From Microbacterium gorillae (lineage in GTDB: Bacteria; Actinomycetota; Actinomycetes; Actinomycetales; Microbacteriaceae), in NCBI RefSeq assembly GCF_000826185.2, contig NZ_LN648870.1, forward strand, positions 1-64,000: a stretch of 64,000 nucleotides of DNA. The letters are read 5' to 3'. Positions within the stretch are counted from its first letter, which is position 1; each line of letters starts with the position of its first letter. The notes beneath the pieces were generated by a model that was not told where the DNA came from, did no database searches, and saw only the letters and a list, made by a program, of their open reading frames with translations. Of the stretch, positions 1 through 12,818 are shown piece after piece. Both the position numbers and the translations under genes were made by a program.

Positions 1-242
1 GTCCTAAGATTGAGAAGTTGCCCCGTTGGGCTGCCTGGGAGGGTGGTCTGGTGGGTGCGTCCGATCCTTGAGAACTCAACAGCGTGCACTTGTCAAATGC
101 CAAATAACCTCGTCATCCCTTTTTTGGGGTGAGAGATTCCTTTGGATCAATTATATGGAAGTCAGTAATGACATCCTTTTTTGGTCAGTTTCAAACTCGC
201 TTTCTTCTGGTCTTTTTCCGACTGGGAGTTATGCAACTGTTT
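1..242 (+). promoter_or_regulatory. rRNA operon leader
   Basis: This is the transcribed leader before the 16S gene. It carries TTGAGAACTCAACAGCGTG at 68-86. The first nine bases recur in the 16S-23S spacer (2042-2050), the usual arrangement of the actinobacterial rRNA antitermination/processing block. The leader is locally AT-rich, with runs of T near 119-125 and 178-183. No coding frame is supported. The operon promoters probably lie at or before base 1, and none is assigned here. Confidence 0.75.
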
Positions 243-5263
<5,021 letters not shown>

Positions 5264-5369
5264 ACTTTCATCCTGCGGATGATTCGCGTCCACTGAGTGG
5301 TTCTCGATGTACGGTCGAGAACACCACAAACGAACTGATCGTTTGTGGCTGAACGAACACATCAATAGT
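5264..5369 (+). other. 23S-5S spacer with two perfect hairpins
   Basis: The spacer holds two adjacent perfect stem-loops. One is GTTCTCGA (5300-5307) with TCGAGAAC (5315-5322). The other is CCACAAACGA (5324-5333) with TCGTTTGTGG (5339-5348) and a five-base loop. Neither is followed by a T-run. They are more likely rRNA processing signals than terminators, because the 5S gene follows at once. Confidence 0.6.
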
Positions 5370-5487
5370 GTTTCGGCGGCCATAGCGAGAGGGAAACGCC
5401 TGGCCACATTCCGAACCCAGAAGCTAAGCCTCTCAGCGCCGATGGTACTGCAGGGGGGACCCTGTGGGAGAGTAGGACACCGCCGGA
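5370..5487 (+). rRNA. rrf: 5S ribosomal RNA
   Basis: Complete 5S rRNA of about 118 bases. It starts GTTTCGGCGGCCATAGCG and ends with AGTAGGACACCGCCGGAC. The two ends pair (TCCGGCGG with the 5' CGGCGG region), as expected for helix I. The CCGAACCCAGAAGCTAAG block is the conserved loop-B/helix-III region. Ends are good to about two bases. Confidence 0.95.
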
Positions 5488-5500
5488 CTTCCTTTAAACG

Positions 5501-5530
5501 AAAGCCCCGACCAACGCTGGTCGGGGCTTT
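5501..5530 (+). terminator. rRNA operon terminator
   Basis: A perfect 13-bp stem, AAAGCCCCGACCA with TGGTCGGGGCTTT, around the loop ACGC, 13 bases after the 5S end. The stem ends in T bases. It is symmetrical, so it could also stop minus-strand transcription from the exporter gene that ends at 5658. Confidence 0.9.
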
Positions 5531-5657
5531 CGTCGTTAACCAGCACCCATACCGGGCACGACCACTGCGGATCCGCAGCTCACGGCGCCGGTGGCGATGA
5601 TTCGACTCCCTGCGCTCGTTGAACCACCGGAGGGAAGGGCCGTTGAGGGGCGCGGGG

Positions 5658-6416
5658 TCAGAAGAGGAGATAGAGGGCGCTGATCGCCGTGAGGGTGATG
5701 ACCACGATCTCGAAGACGCGCTGGTTGATGCGCTTGGCGATGAACCAGCCGATCACACCGCCGATGAGGACGGCCGGGGCGAGGACCGCGTCGACGAGCA
5801 GACTGTGCGCGTTGATCAGGCCGATCCCGGCGGCGAACGGGACCTTGAGGAGGTTGACGATCGCGAAGAACCAGGCGCTGGTGCCGAGGAAAGCCTTCAC
5901 GGGGAACCCTGACGCCAGGAAGTACATGGACATGACCGGTCCGCCGGCGTTCGCGACCATCGTGGTGAAACCGCCGAGGGAGCCGTAGCCGATCGACATC
6001 GCGCGAGCGCGCGGTCCGCCGACGCCCGGTTGGATCGGGGTCCCGCGGCGGCGCAGCCACAGGGTGAGGCCGATCATGGCGAGCAGGATGACGGCGATCG
6101 TGCGGCGGACGCCGACGTCGTTCGCCACGAGCAGGAAAAGGGCCCCGAGAATCATTCCGGCGATGACCGCGGGCGCGAGCCGCAGGAGGACGCGCCACTC
6201 AGCGTGTCGCCGGTACAGCAGCATCGCCATCGCGTCCCCGAGGATCAGCAGAACCAGGAGCGTGGCCGTCGAGGCACGGGCCGGGAGCACTGCGGCGAAG
6301 ATCGCCGCGGGCAACGTCCCCGCGCCGGGCATCGCGGTCTTGCTGATTCCGACCACCACCGTGGCCGCTGCCAGCGCGAGGAATGCGGGCAACGTCAGGC
6401 CGAGAGACTCGAGCAC
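5658..6416 (-). CDS. TauE/SafE family membrane exporter
   Basis: A 252-aa polytopic membrane protein with about eight hydrophobic segments, the usual size for the TauE/SafE (YfcA-like, DUF81) anion exporter family. The N-terminal block VVVGISKTAMPGAGTLP and the later GYGSLGGFTTMVANAGGP are the two internally repeated glycine/proline signature loops of this family. Members move sulfite, sulfoacetate or other small organosulfur anions outward, but the substrate cannot be read from the sequence. The start is GTG at 6416. An eight-codon open frame (ATG at 6444, TGA at 6418-6420) sits just upstream behind a TACGCT -10 hexamer, so translation may be coupled to a leader peptide. Confidence 0.88.
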   Translation of the reverse strand: MLESLGLTLPAFLALAAATVVVGISKTAMPGAGTLPAAIFAAVLPARASTATLLVLLILGDAMAMLLYRRHAEWRVLLRLAPAVIAGMILGALFLLVANDVGVRRTIAVILLAMIGLTLWLRRRGTPIQPGVGGPRARAMSIGYGSLGGFTTMVANAGGPVMSMYFLASGFPVKAFLGTSAWFFAIVNLLKVPFAAGIGLINAHSLLVDAVLAPAVLIGGVIGWFIAKRINQRVFEIVVITLTAISALYLLF

Positions 6417-6417
6417 G

Positions 6418-6444
6418 TCAGCGGGCTCCGCGAACGGGTGGCAT
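6418..6444 (-). CDS. possible leaderless leader peptide MPPVRGAR
   Basis: An eight-codon frame ending TGA, one base before the GTG start of the TauE/SafE gene. Its ATG lies six bases after TACGCT (6451-6456, minus strand), the spacing seen at many leaderless genes in this window. The transcript would therefore begin at or next to this ATG, and ribosomes terminating here could re-initiate at the GTG. No regulatory codon run (for example Cys or Met) is visible, so this rests on spacing alone. Confidence 0.35.
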   Translation of the reverse strand: MPPVRGAR

Positions 6445-6574
6445 CTGTTGAGCGTAGCCAGTGCAGGACGGTGCGCACGAGTGCGGGTCCTCGTGTGTCG
6501 TGGAGCAGATCATGAGCGAGTGCGAGGCGCGGCTGCGCGCGTCGTCGGCTCTGCTGGGCTGAGGCGGAAAAGCG

Positions 6575-6604
6575 AAGCGGCGCCCGGAGAACCGGGCGCC
6601 GCTT
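6575..6604 (-). terminator. intrinsic terminator after acyl-CoA dehydrogenase gene
   Basis: A perfect 13-bp stem, AAGCGGCGCCCGG with CCGGGCGCCGCTT, loop AGAA, 16 bases beyond the stop of the minus-strand acyl-CoA dehydrogenase gene. On the minus strand it is followed by CGCTTTTCC, a short T-run. Confidence 0.8.
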
Positions 6605-6619
6605 TCTCGTGTACGGGTG

Positions 6620-8341
6620 TCAGACCGCTTCGCCGGCGGCCACCGTCTCCGCGTAAGCGTGCACTCGGGGCAGCTCGTGCGCCGTGTAGAAGTCCGCGGC
6701 GGTCAGACGTGCGGCGTCCGCGGGGGCAGCGGCGCTGTGCGCGAGCACGGCGACGACGGCCCGGGCGTGCATCCAGCCGCCGGCGAGCGTGCCGAGCAGC
6801 ATCAGGAACGGGACGCTCGTGGCGTAGGCGTCGCGGGCGGAGTCCGCGAAACCGAGGAGAGCGGTCGTGGCCCGACGCGCGCTGTCCACGGCGCGGGCGA
6901 GGCGATCCGCGACGCGGGCGGCGGTGGCGTCACCGAACGCGCGCAATGCGGCGATGGTCTCCTCGATCTGCGTGAACAGCTCCTCGGCGGTGGCGCCGCC
7001 GTTGCGCAGGGTCTTGCGGCCGACGAGGTCGTTGGACTGGATCGCCGTGGTGCCCTCGTAGATCGGCATGATGCGCGCGTCCCGGTAGTGACGGGCGGCG
7101 CCGGTCTCCTCGATGAAGCCCATGCCGCCGTGCACCTGGATGCCGTCGCTCGTGATCGACTGCGCTTCCTCGGTCGCCCAGCCCTTCATGATCGGGACGA
7201 AGAACTCGGCGAGGGTGCCGGTGCCGTCCGTCTCGGCGCGGTCGAACAGGTCGCCCACGTAGACACCCAGCGCGCGCATCGCGAAGATGCGGCTGGACAT
7301 CGACAGCAGCAGGCGACGGACGTCCGGGTGCTCGGCGATCGGGGTACCGGCGGGACGGTCGATGACCGGGCCCTGCCGGCGCTGCGCGGCGTAGTCCGAC
7401 GCGAGCTGGTAGGAGCGGTCGGAGATGCCGGTGGCCTGGAAGCCCATGCCGGTACGCGCGGAATTCATCATCACGAACATGCCCGCGAGCCCGCCGCCGA
7501 CCTCGCCGACGAGGTAGCCGGTGGCGTCCTCGTAGGCCAGCACGCAGGTCGGGCTGCCGTGGATGCCGAGCTTGTGCTCGATCGCCACGGTCTCGACGCC
7601 GTTGCGATCCCCGAGGGAACCGTCCGCGTTCACGAGGAACTTCGGCACGACGAACAGGGACAGGCCCTTCGCGCCGGCGGGGGCGTCCGGGGTGCGGGCG
7701 AGCACCAGGTGGACGATGTTCTCCGCAACGTCGTGGTCACCCCACGTGATGAAGATCTTCTGGCCCTTGACCGCCCAGGACCCGTCGCCACGCGGCGTCG
7801 CGACCGTGCGGATCGCGCCGAGGTCGGTGCCGGCGTCCGGCTCGGTGAGGTTCATCGTGCCGGTCCAGCGGCCCTCGACGAGGCGGCTCAGGTACGTCTC
7901 GCGGATCTCGTCGGAGGCGTACGCGTCCAGGGCGTGGATCTGACCGGCCGTCAGGAGCCAGCACAGCGCGAACGCCGCGTTGGAGCCGTTCCAGATCTCA
8001 CCGAGTCCGGCCTGGACCGATCCCGGCAGGCCGTCGCCGCCGGCGGACACGGGTGCCTCGGCGGAGATCCACCCGGCGTCCACGAATGCGGCGTACGCAT
8101 CCGCGAAGCCGTCGGGCAGGTGCACCTGACCGTCCTCGAAGCGAGCGCCCTCGGTGTCGCCGATCGTCGCGAGGGGGGCCAGGACTCCGGCGGCGAATTC
8201 ACCGGCGCCGCCGATGATCTCGGCGGCGTCATCCGCGCTCATCTCGCCACCGGTCGAGCGCTCGATCAGATCGAGACCGAACGCTTCGCCGTAGAGGAAT
8301 GCGTAGTCGTCGACGGGGGCGCGGTAGTCGGGCTCGGCCAT
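6620..8341 (-). CDS. acyl-CoA dehydrogenase, large FadE-type
   Basis: A 573-aa flavoprotein. It would oxidise an acyl-CoA to the trans-2-enoyl-CoA, passing electrons to ETF. Domain order is N-terminal helical domain, middle beta domain (TEPDAGTDL, residues 166-174), C-terminal helical domain, then an extra 130-residue helical tail. That places it in the approximately 600-aa long-form group rather than the 380-aa medium-chain group. The catalytic glutamate is in IYEGTTAIQSNDL (about residue 440). An AAGGAG ribosome site precedes the ATG. It stands alone: upstream is the end of the sugar-kinase gene and downstream its own terminator. Chain-length preference cannot be inferred. Confidence 0.93.
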   Translation of the reverse strand: MAEPDYRAPVDDYAFLYGEAFGLDLIERSTGGEMSADDAAEIIGGAGEFAAGVLAPLATIGDTEGARFEDGQVHLPDGFADAYAAFVDAGWISAEAPVSAGGDGLPGSVQAGLGEIWNGSNAAFALCWLLTAGQIHALDAYASDEIRETYLSRLVEGRWTGTMNLTEPDAGTDLGAIRTVATPRGDGSWAVKGQKIFITWGDHDVAENIVHLVLARTPDAPAGAKGLSLFVVPKFLVNADGSLGDRNGVETVAIEHKLGIHGSPTCVLAYEDATGYLVGEVGGGLAGMFVMMNSARTGMGFQATGISDRSYQLASDYAAQRRQGPVIDRPAGTPIAEHPDVRRLLLSMSSRIFAMRALGVYVGDLFDRAETDGTGTLAEFFVPIMKGWATEEAQSITSDGIQVHGGMGFIEETGAARHYRDARIMPIYEGTTAIQSNDLVGRKTLRNGGATAEELFTQIEETIAALRAFGDATAARVADRLARAVDSARRATTALLGFADSARDAYATSVPFLMLLGTLAGGWMHARAVVAVLAHSAAAPADAARLTAADFYTAHELPRVHAYAETVAAGEAV

Positions 8342-8440
8342 GAGGGCTCCTTCTTTCCGGATGTGAGACGGAGGTTCACAAAGTTTGGGACTCAGTGTAC
8401 CCTGCCCCGTCCCGCATCGGAATGCGTCCGGAGGAGATCC

Positions 8441-9397
8441 TCAGCCGGCCAACCGCTCCGGTGTCCGGACCGCCGCGTCGATCTCCTCGCGCGTGGCCTG
8501 CGCAGCCGTGCCGCCGGCACCTCGCGTGGACAACGAACCCGCCGCCACCGCCCGGCGCAACGCGGTCTCGTCGTCGGCGCCCGCGCACCACGCCGCGATG
8601 AATCCGGCGTCGAAGCTGTCACCCGCGCCGGTGGTGTCCACGACGTCCACCTCGAGAGCGGGGGCACGCATCACGTCTCCATTGGGCAACGCGAGGATGG
8701 CTCCGGCCGGACCATCCTTCACGGCGACCCGCGGACCGAACCGGGCGAGCTCGCGCGCCGCGGTGAACACGTCCTCGCCGGTGCCACCTGCCGCGCGCGC
8801 GATGGCGACGACTTCCGGGCCGTTCGGGAACATGATGTCCACGAACGGCAGGCACTCCGTGACGCCCTCCCAGCGCTGGGCCGGGTCCCAGTTGGTGTCG
8901 AGGCTGGTGGTCACACCGTCGGCCTTGGCCTGTGCGAGCACCGTCGGCAGATCCCGACCGTACCGGGGGATGAGGAACATCGAGGCGGCGTGCAGGTGCG
9001 TCGCGCCCTGGTCACGGCGGGCTCGGGTCACCGCCGCGCCGTCCAGCGAGGACATGGCCCCGAGGTGGGTGAGGATGGCGCGATCGTCCGGCATGGAAAG
9101 GATGACGCTGACGCCGGTGGACTGGTCCACCTTCTCCACCAGCTCGATGCCCACACCGTGCTCGGTGAGCAGCCGCAGCACCTCGCCGCCGAACAGGTCA
9201 TCGCCCACCCGCGCACTGAGATCCACCTCGACCCCCTGCCGAGCGAGACCGCACGCGACGATGCCGGCACTTGAACCGAGCACCACGTCCGCCGCCGTCA
9301 GCAGCTGTTCGGCCTGGCCGAAACGGGGCATCACGTCGCCCCGCAGCACCACATCGAGGTTCGCGTCGCCCGCGACCAGCACTCTCACCGAAGTCAT
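8441..9397 (-). CDS. PfkB-family carbohydrate kinase
   Basis: A 318-aa ribokinase-like kinase that would phosphorylate a sugar or sugar derivative with ATP. The C-terminal signature DTTGAGDSFDAGF (about residues 250-262) contains the catalytic Asp and the anion hole; the N-terminal GDANLDVVL and GSSAGIVACGLAR loops also fit. Its ATG overlaps the TGA of the upstream permease (ATGA), so it is the last gene of the minus-strand sugar-uptake operon. The likely substrate is the monosaccharide released by the GH4 enzyme encoded upstream. The exact sugar is unknown. Confidence 0.9.
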   Translation of the reverse strand: MTSVRVLVAGDANLDVVLRGDVMPRFGQAEQLLTAADVVLGSSAGIVACGLARQGVEVDLSARVGDDLFGGEVLRLLTEHGVGIELVEKVDQSTGVSVILSMPDDRAILTHLGAMSSLDGAAVTRARRDQGATHLHAASMFLIPRYGRDLPTVLAQAKADGVTTSLDTNWDPAQRWEGVTECLPFVDIMFPNGPEVVAIARAAGGTGEDVFTAARELARFGPRVAVKDGPAGAILALPNGDVMRAPALEVDVVDTTGAGDSFDAGFIAAWCAGADDETALRRAVAAGSLSTRGAGGTAAQATREEIDAAVRTPERLAG

Positions 9398-10260
9398 CCC
9401 TTCATCCCGGACATCGTCATCGTGGCCAGGAACTGCTTCTGCGCGAACAGGAAGAACAGGATCAACGGCAACGTCGCCACGACGTTACCCGCCATCAGCA
9501 GGGACCAGTCGGTCCGCCGCGATCCCTGGAAGTTCGCGATACCGAGCTGCACCGTGAAGACGCTGTCGTCGTTGATCGCGATCAGTGGCCAGATCAGGTC
9601 GTTCCAGGAACTCAGCAGCGTGAAGATGGCGAGCGTGGCCAGCGCCGGCCGGGCGAGCGGCAGCACCACGCGGAAGAAGATCTGCCAGCGATTGCACCCG
9701 TCCAGCGCGGCGGCCTCTTCGAGCTCCGCCGGCAGCGAGAGGAAGAACTGACGCATGAGGAAGATGCCGAACGCCGAGGCGAGCCAGGGCACGAAGGCGG
9801 CGGCGAGGGTGTCGATGATGCCGACCGTCGAGAACATGATGTACGTCGGGATCATCAGCAGCTGGGTCGGAATCATGATGGTCGCGACGATCATGAAGAA
9901 CCCGAGGGTGCGACCGGCGAACTTCAGACGCGCGAAGCCGTACCCCGCCAGCGAACACAGCACCATGTGCCCGACGATCGCGATGACCGAGACGATCGTG
10001 CTGTTCGCGAGCCAGCGCAGGACGTCCGTCTTGGTGAACAGTGAGATGAAACCGTCCAGGGTCAGACGGGACGGGATGAACGGCGGCGGGAACTTGACCA
10101 GGTCCGCCGCCGGCGAGAGGGCTGCGAGGAACATCTGCAGGAACGGGATCAGGAACAGCAGGGCGATGGGGGCGAGCACGAAGTGCCAGCCGGAGAACCG
10201 CCGGCGCCGCCGCGCGGGCGCGGTGCGGATCGAGGGCGCCGCGGCGAGGGTGTCAGTCAT
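9394..10260 (-). CDS. carbohydrate ABC transporter permease (MalG/LacG type)
   Basis: A 288-aa inner-membrane permease with six expected helices. The EAA loop (ELEEAAALDGCNRWQIFFRV), where the ATPase docks, marks the CUT1 MalG-like family. The start chosen is MTDTLAAAPS, because its ATG overlaps the stop of the first permease in an ATGA. A longer upstream frame exists but lies inside that gene. No ATP-binding subunit is encoded nearby; CUT1 systems in Actinobacteria commonly share a single MsiK-like ATPase encoded elsewhere, and that is inferred here. Confidence 0.93.
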   Translation of the reverse strand: MTDTLAAAPSIRTAPARRRRRFSGWHFVLAPIALLFLIPFLQMFLAALSPAADLVKFPPPFIPSRLTLDGFISLFTKTDVLRWLANSTIVSVIAIVGHMVLCSLAGYGFARLKFAGRTLGFFMIVATIMIPTQLLMIPTYIMFSTVGIIDTLAAAFVPWLASAFGIFLMRQFFLSLPAELEEAAALDGCNRWQIFFRVVLPLARPALATLAIFTLLSSWNDLIWPLIAINDDSVFTVQLGIANFQGSRRTDWSLLMAGNVVATLPLILFFLFAQKQFLATMTMSGMKG

Positions 10261-11216
10261 CAGAACGCCTCCACGTTCTTGCGCTTGGAGTAGATGACCA
10301 TCGCGACGGTCACCACCAGGGTGAAGAAGAACAGCACGTACGCCGCGGCCGAGCCGTAGCCGAACTGCATCGAGCGGAAAGCCTTCTCCCACAGGAAGTA
10401 GACGATGGTCTTGGTCGCGTCCAGGGGGCCGCCGCGCGTGGTCGTGTAGACGAGGTCGAACAGCTGCATGGCACCGATCACCTGCCAGATGGTGACGAAC
10501 ACCGTCACCGGACCGAGTTCCGGCCAGATGACGCGCCAGAACGTCTGCCACCGGTTCGCGCCGTCGATGCGCGCGGCCTCGAGGAGCTCCTGCGGCACGT
10601 CCTGCAGGGCCGCGAGGTAGATGACGGTCGTGAACGCGGCTTGACCCCACAGCGACATGATCGCGATCACGACCATCGCCTGGGACGGATCCTCCAGCCA
10701 ACCCTGCGCCGGGATGCCCACGACGCGCAGGGCGTTGTTCATCAGGCCGTACTGGGGGCTGAACAGGTAGGTCGACAGGATGCCGGTGGCCGCCGCGGAG
10801 GCGACGAACGGGATGAAGATCGCCGTGCGGTACAGGCCGATGAAGCGGATCTTGCGATTCAGGGCCACGGCGAGGAAGAGCCCCGCGAGCACGGACGCCG
10901 GAACGAAGAGGATGACGTACAGACCCGTGTGGGTCACCGCGTCCCAGAACTCGGAATCACTGACGAGCTTGACGTAGTTCTTCCCGCCGACGAACTGCGG
11001 GTCCGAGAAGCCGTCCCACTTCTGGAACGACAGGATGAACGCCCAGACGGCGGGGAAGATGGACAATCCCAGGACGATCACCATGGCGGGGCCGACGAAG
11101 GCCCAACCGCTGAGGTTCTCCGCCCAGCGTCGTCCTCGCGACATCGACCGCTTGGCGGCCGGTCGTCGTCCGGGTCGGCGCGGGGTGATGAGAGTCTCGG
11201 TCTCCGTGACGGTCAT
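10260..11216 (-). CDS. carbohydrate ABC transporter permease (MalF/LacF type)
   Basis: A 318-aa membrane permease with an N-terminal cytoplasmic Arg-rich tail and six helices. The EAA loop is ELLEAARIDGANRWQTFWRV. It pairs with the permease encoded immediately downstream to form the channel for the sugar bound by the neighbouring lipoprotein. The start is MTVTETETL, preceded by GGAGAGGAGCAACG. The gene begins 71 bases after the solute-binding-protein stop. Confidence 0.93.
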   Translation of the reverse strand: MTVTETETLITPRRPGRRPAAKRSMSRGRRWAENLSGWAFVGPAMVIVLGLSIFPAVWAFILSFQKWDGFSDPQFVGGKNYVKLVSDSEFWDAVTHTGLYVILFVPASVLAGLFLAVALNRKIRFIGLYRTAIFIPFVASAAATGILSTYLFSPQYGLMNNALRVVGIPAQGWLEDPSQAMVVIAIMSLWGQAAFTTVIYLAALQDVPQELLEAARIDGANRWQTFWRVIWPELGPVTVFVTIWQVIGAMQLFDLVYTTTRGGPLDATKTIVYFLWEKAFRSMQFGYGSAAAYVLFFFTLVVTVAMVIYSKRKNVEAF

Positions 11217-11287
11217 CGTTGCTCCTCTCCATGCCGTGTCGTGAACGTGCGCGGGGCCACAGTGAGGGTGAACCCCGCGCACGGGTC

Positions 11288-12616
11288 TCATTCGTCCGCG
11301 AGCGCCTCGTCGGCCTTCGCGGCGGCGTCCTTCAGCGCCTTCGCGGGCTCGCCCTGCCCCTGCAGGACCGCCGAGATCGCATTGGCGATCGCCTCGGACA
11401 GCCCCACGTAGCCGGGCACCGTGGGACGCGCCTTGGTGGCGTTGACGCTGTTCTTCGCCATCACGTCCAGGCCCGGAAGGGCCTTGACCTGGGCGGCGAA
11501 CTCCGGCGAATCCTGCTCGCTGGCGCGCAGCGGCAGGTTGCCGAAGGCCACGTTCCAGCGGAGATCCTGCTTCGCATCCGTCAGCCACTTCACGAGCTCG
11601 TACGACCAGTAGTTCTGGTTCGCGTCCTTCGTGTCCAGCAGCGCCCAGATGTCGGGGCCGGACACGGTGGTGTGCTCACCGTTCACGGCCGGCAGGACCG
11701 TGACCCCGTAGTCGGTGCCGGCGGTCTTCAGGTCCGTCAGCTGCCACGGCCCGGAGGTGATCATGCCGATGCGGTCGTTGGCGAACAGTTGGGCGAACTT
11801 GGTGTCGGTCTGGTCGAGGTACACGCTCTTGTCCGTCACCGCCATGTCGCGCAGGAAGGTGAGGGACTTGACGCCCGCGTCACTGTCGAAGGTGGCCTTG
11901 GTCTGATCCTTGTTCAGGATGTCCCCACCGTTCTGCCACAGGTGCGGCCAGAACTGCCAGGTCGTCTCCTCGGTGCCGGAGACCGAGTACGCGTAGCCGT
12001 ACGTCTGCGTGGCGGAGTCGGTCAGCTTCTTCGCGGCGGCCCGGAAGTCATCCCAGGTCCACTGATCGGTGGGGTAGCTCACCCCGGCGGCGTCGAAGAC
12101 CTTCTTGTTGTACAGCAGCGAGATGTTATCGACGACGGCCGGGAAGCCGATCGTCTTCTTGCCCGTCGGCTGCACCGTCTGCCGCGCCGCGTCGGAGAAC
12201 TCGTCCCACTTGACGTCCGGCTCGGCGACCTGCTTGGAGATGTCCTGCGTGCGACCGGAGGCCTCCAGCTGGCTCGCCCAGGAACCGAATGCGTACGAGA
12301 CGTTCGGGTACTTGCCGCTGGCGAAGCCCGCGGAGAGCTTCTGCAGCAGGTCGGCGGTCTCCGGTGCACCGCTGGAGACCTCGACGGTGACGTTCTTGTG
12401 CGCCGACTCGAACTCCTTCGCGAGCTGCTCCAGGAGAGTCTCGGCCTGGTCGGACTGACCCGTCCACCAGGTGATCGTCACGGGAGCGGACGTGTCGAGC
12501 TTGGTGGCGCCCTGTCCGCCGCCGCAGGCGCTGAGGCCGGCGGTGGTGAGGGCGAGAGCGGCGGCGGTCGCGCCGACGCGAACCAGCCGGGACGATCGAG
12601 CGGTGTGACGAGCCAT
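11288..12616 (-). CDS. sugar ABC transporter solute-binding lipoprotein
   Basis: A 442-aa extracellular family-1 solute-binding protein. The signal peptide ends in the lipobox LSAC with Cys31 as the lipid anchor. The mature protein begins PVTITWWTG and contains the hinge and C-terminal helices of CUT1 receptors. The start MARHTARSSR follows GGAGAAGGAC; an in-frame extension upstream lacks a ribosome site and would bury the signal peptide. It is the first gene of the permease-permease-kinase operon and has its own upstream region with an operator-like sequence at 12723-12742. Confidence 0.93.
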   Translation of the reverse strand: MARHTARSSRLVRVGATAAALALTTAGLSACGGGQGATKLDTSAPVTITWWTGQSDQAETLLEQLAKEFESAHKNVTVEVSSGAPETADLLQKLSAGFASGKYPNVSYAFGSWASQLEASGRTQDISKQVAEPDVKWDEFSDAARQTVQPTGKKTIGFPAVVDNISLLYNKKVFDAAGVSYPTDQWTWDDFRAAAKKLTDSATQTYGYAYSVSGTEETTWQFWPHLWQNGGDILNKDQTKATFDSDAGVKSLTFLRDMAVTDKSVYLDQTDTKFAQLFANDRIGMITSGPWQLTDLKTAGTDYGVTVLPAVNGEHTTVSGPDIWALLDTKDANQNYWSYELVKWLTDAKQDLRWNVAFGNLPLRASEQDSPEFAAQVKALPGLDVMAKNSVNATKARPTVPGYVGLSEAIANAISAVLQGQGEPAKALKDAAAKADEALADE

Positions 12617-12722
12617 GTCCTTCTCCTTCGTTGGAGTCGCGGTGGTGGTGGAGCCCCCGAGGGAGCCGCGCGTTTCGCCCATCCTGAACTCGTCTTGCGT
12701 GTTTGGGAATACTTTGCACGTA

Positions 12723-12742
12723 TTGCTCACTCAGAATGAGCG
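12723..12742 (-). promoter_or_regulatory. putative DeoR-type operator, transporter promoter
   Basis: Read on the minus strand this is CGCTCATTCTGAGTGAGCAA, an imperfect inverted repeat with half-sites GCTCA and TGAGC. The start CGCTCATT is repeated at 14200-14207 in the promoter shared by the GH4 gene and the DeoR regulator. Two copies, one per promoter of the locus, suggest the DeoR protein controls both. No binding evidence can be given from sequence. Confidence 0.45.
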
Positions 12743-12773
12743 TTTTGGGATGAAAGGAAAACCGCTGAAACAG

Positions 12774-12807
12774 CCGTGGGCGCCCCGCCGCAGCGGGACG
12801 CCCACGG
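12774..12807 (-). terminator. terminator-like hairpin after the GH4 gene
   Basis: CCGTGGGCGCCCCGC pairs with GCGGGACGCCCACGG around the loop CGCA with one mismatch. It lies 12 bases beyond the GH4 stop and is followed on the minus strand by CTGTTTCAG. It probably separates the GH4 transcript from the transporter operon, which then starts from its own promoter. Confidence 0.65.
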
Positions 12808-12818
12808 CCGTTCCAGCC

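Noticed and set aside
6617..9274. An 885-codon plus-strand frame opposite the acyl-CoA dehydrogenase and sugar kinase.
   Set aside because: It spans two well-supported genes and an intergenic region, and its translation has no family-like motif.
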